Shown here: positions 6,867 to 8,415 of the stretch, one piece after another
Layout of the letters: every line of letters begins with the position of its first letter
How positions within the stretch are numbered: the first letter of the stretch is position 1
NCBI GenBank assembly: GCA_036003885.1
Contig: DASYSA010000519.1
Span: forward strand, 1 to 8,415
From: DASYSA01 sp036003885
GTDB taxonomy: Bacteria; Acidobacteriota; Blastocatellia; UBA7656
Direction of reading: 5' to 3'
Length of the DNA: 8,415 bases
Translations under genes and position numbers: made by a program
The notes under the pieces: generated by a model
Seen by the model: the letters and a program-made list of their open reading frames with translations, nothing else
Told to the model about the DNA's origin: nothing
Databases searched by the model: none

Positions 6867-8381
6867 TTATCTACGCTTCCACCAGATGTAGACGCCGGAG
6901 CCGATGACGGCGACCGGCATAAAGACGATTGTGAGCCAGAAGAGCATGTTCGTTTGGCTTCCAGTCATCGTGATCTTGCGATCGGTAGGGCTCTTCGCTC
7001 GAATGGATATCAATTCCTCGTCCTGTGCGAGCCAGTTGATACTGTTCAAGAAGAGATCGCCATTTCTCACGTTTTCGACATACGCATTGGCAGCGAAGTC
7101 CGAATCGCCGATGACGAGTAGTCTGCTCTCCTTGTCCCCGACCAGTTTAGTCGCGGCGGCCGCAATGGTGATCGGTCCTCTCTTGTCCTTGCCCGCGATG
7201 AAGTCCGGCCGGCCGTCTTTGTAGTCGGTCTTGGCGAAACTTTCGTCCGAGGTCTTGAGTAACTCGGTGGCTCTCGCTTCGCCGCCGGAACTTGTGGAGA
7301 CCGAACGGGCCAGTGGGAAGAGCATCATGGACCGCCCGAAGTCTTTGGTTATCGGATGAGATCCCGCGGCCCGGGCGATGGGAACGGCCTGTCCCAGTTG
7401 GAGCCCAACAGCACTCTGATCCACGATGAGGTCATCGCCCAGCTTGATTCCCCAGCCGTTCAACACGTCGCCCAGATTGGGATTCGTTTCGGGGTCGAGC
7501 AGCAACATCGCCTTGCCGCCCCCCTCGAGGTACTTACCGATCATCGCCGTCTCCTGGGCAAGCAGGCCCTGCTTGGGACCGGCGATCACGAGGACGTCGC
7601 AATCGGAGGGAACCTGGCGCGAGGTGACCAGGTTTATAGCCTGGGTTTCATAATTCTCATTCTTCAAGGCGCGATCTACCGCGCTGTAGTTCTCGCCCTG
7701 ATCCGTCTCGGCGGGCGAGAGCGGTTTCTCTCCGTGTCCTTCGACGAAGCATATCTTCTTCAGTTTGTCGCGAGTCACCTTCAGGATTGCGTTGGTGAGT
7801 GCTTGCTCGCCGGTCTCTTCCAATCGTTCGGTGCGGCCTCCGGCCACAACGATTGTCTCGCCCATGTGGGTGATACCGTGCTTCTTGGCGACATCCGGCC
7901 GGTCCTGAGGATCTATGCGCTCGTAGGTGATGCGTTTGCTGATATCTCGATACTCCTGCATTCGATCCTTCAGCAGTTGATCCTCCTCCCGGGCGAATTT
8001 GATCACCTGCACGTCCTGGCTTAACGAGGAGACAATCTTGCGCGTTTGATCGGAGAGAGAATAGAGCTGTTCGGAAGTCAGGTCTATGCGTTTGTGATGG
8101 CGGTATCCGACGACGTTTACGACGCCAATGATGGCGATTACTGCTCCCGTCATTACAACCGTATTGGTTCCCAGCCTCGAGGACCGGCGCCGGAAATACG
8201 AGCGAATTGCGGCGAAGTTGAAGATCACCACCGCAATCAACAGCACTGCCCCGGCGATCATCAGAGACTTGTTGAAGGTGTTCAACACTTCGTTGATTGC
8301 GTAATGGAGATAGCCGCCGATCAGCAGGGCACCACCGAGGTAGCCGGCCGAATTAAAGAGTTCATTGCGATTGATTCTCAT
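6867..8381 (-). CDS. GldG-family ABC-transporter auxiliary membrane protein
   Basis: The product has 504 residues. Three hydrophobic segments lie near the N-terminus (about 14-29, 39-58 and 74-92) and one at the C-terminus (about 479-499, ending WWKRR). Between them is a large soluble part, presumably periplasmic. Family landmarks are RIDLTSEQLYSLSDQT (98-113), FVEGHGEKPLS (212-222), CDVLVIAGP (261-269), YLEGGGKAMLLLDPE (284-298), LLVIGDSDFAAN (421-432) and FLNSINWLAQDEELISIR (444-461). These fit the GldG / ABC-type auxiliary family (PF09822-like). Such proteins accompany an ATPase and ABC-2 permease. In Bacteroidota GldG is tied to gliding and secretion; elsewhere the substrate is generally unknown, so the symbol gldG is not assigned. 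The start at 8381 gives the expected N-terminus but is preceded by a heptanucleotide repeat rather than a Shine-Dalgarno sequence. The transporter genes are expected beyond the right edge. Confidence 0.9.
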   Translation of the reverse strand: MRINRNELFNSAGYLGGALLIGGYLHYAINEVLNTFNKSLMIAGAVLLIAVVIFNFAAIRSYFRRRSSRLGTNTVVMTGAVIAIIGVVNVVGYRHHKRIDLTSEQLYSLSDQTRKIVSSLSQDVQVIKFAREEDQLLKDRMQEYRDISKRITYERIDPQDRPDVAKKHGITHMGETIVVAGGRTERLEETGEQALTNAILKVTRDKLKKICFVEGHGEKPLSPAETDQGENYSAVDRALKNENYETQAINLVTSRQVPSDCDVLVIAGPKQGLLAQETAMIGKYLEGGGKAMLLLDPETNPNLGDVLNGWGIKLGDDLIVDQSAVGLQLGQAVPIARAAGSHPITKDFGRSMMLFPLARSVSTSSGGEARATELLKTSDESFAKTDYKDGRPDFIAGKDKRGPITIAAAATKLVGDKESRLLVIGDSDFAANAYVENVRNGDLFLNSINWLAQDEELISIRAKSPTDRKITMTGSQTNMLFWLTIVFMPVAVIGSGVYIWWKRR

Positions 8382-8387
8382 ATACTT

Positions 8388-8415
8388 TTACGTTTTGGGT
8401 TTTGCGTTTTACGTT
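8388..8415. repeat. 7-bp tandem repeat abutting the GldG-like start codon
   Basis: Four consecutive plus-strand heptamers TTACGTT, TTGGGTT, TTGCGTT and TTACGTT fill 8388-8415. On the minus strand they read AACGTAA-type units just upstream of the ATG at 8381. A further degenerate unit TATACTT occupies 8381-8387. The array touches the right edge, so its true length is unknown. It occupies the position where a ribosome binding site would be expected. Confidence 0.7.

Noticed and set aside
7356..8024. 222-codon plus-strand ORF inside the GldG-like gene
   Set aside because: It is an antisense shadow of conserved GldG-family sequence with no family resemblance of its own.

Overview
The window looks like a chromosomal fragment of a Gram-negative bacterium, most plausibly an Acidobacteriota member. 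The evidence is a large outer-membrane receptor with an N-terminal carboxypeptidase-regulatory-like domain, an FG-GAP/ASPIC-UnbV repeat protein, and a GldG-like plus DUF4340 gene pair. These families are all common in that phylum. The assignment is an inference from gene content; there is no rRNA or other marker gene here.

Layout. Positions 1-938 (+) hold the 3' part of an exported FG-GAP/UnbV protein whose 5' end lies beyond the left edge. It converges on a 1218-residue TonB-dependent-receptor-like protein at 988-4644 (-). The 49 bp between them are almost entirely a strong palindrome, and the extended palindrome contains the stop codon of the first gene. About 860 bp without a convincing gene follow (4645-5504). 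That stretch holds the receptor's ribosome binding site, two small dyads, a distant sigma70-like promoter candidate and a GGGTCAGACCC palindrome of a type I associate with dispersed repeats. The right third (5505-8381, -) is a two-gene unit: a GldG-like membrane protein (6867-8381) followed 39 bp later by a DUF4340 protein (5505-6827). A 7-bp tandem repeat abuts the GldG-like start codon and runs off the right edge.

How the genes fit together. The GldG-like and DUF4340 proteins are the usual periplasm-facing companions of an ABC-2 type exporter (ATPase plus permease). Those exporter genes are expected just beyond the right edge, but this cannot be seen here. The receptor probably imports, or helps surface handling of, an unidentified large substrate. 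The UnbV protein is probably extracytoplasmic and adhesive or substrate-binding. Convergent orientation means these two are not in one operon.

No RNA gene, CRISPR array, intact insertion sequence, attachment site, known riboswitch or defence system was recognised. The window is mostly ordinary. The items most worth a second look are the palindrome carrying a stop codon, the heptanucleotide repeat at the GldG-like start, the threefold internal repeat of the DUF4340 protein, and its start codon, which lacks its own Shine-Dalgarno sequence.
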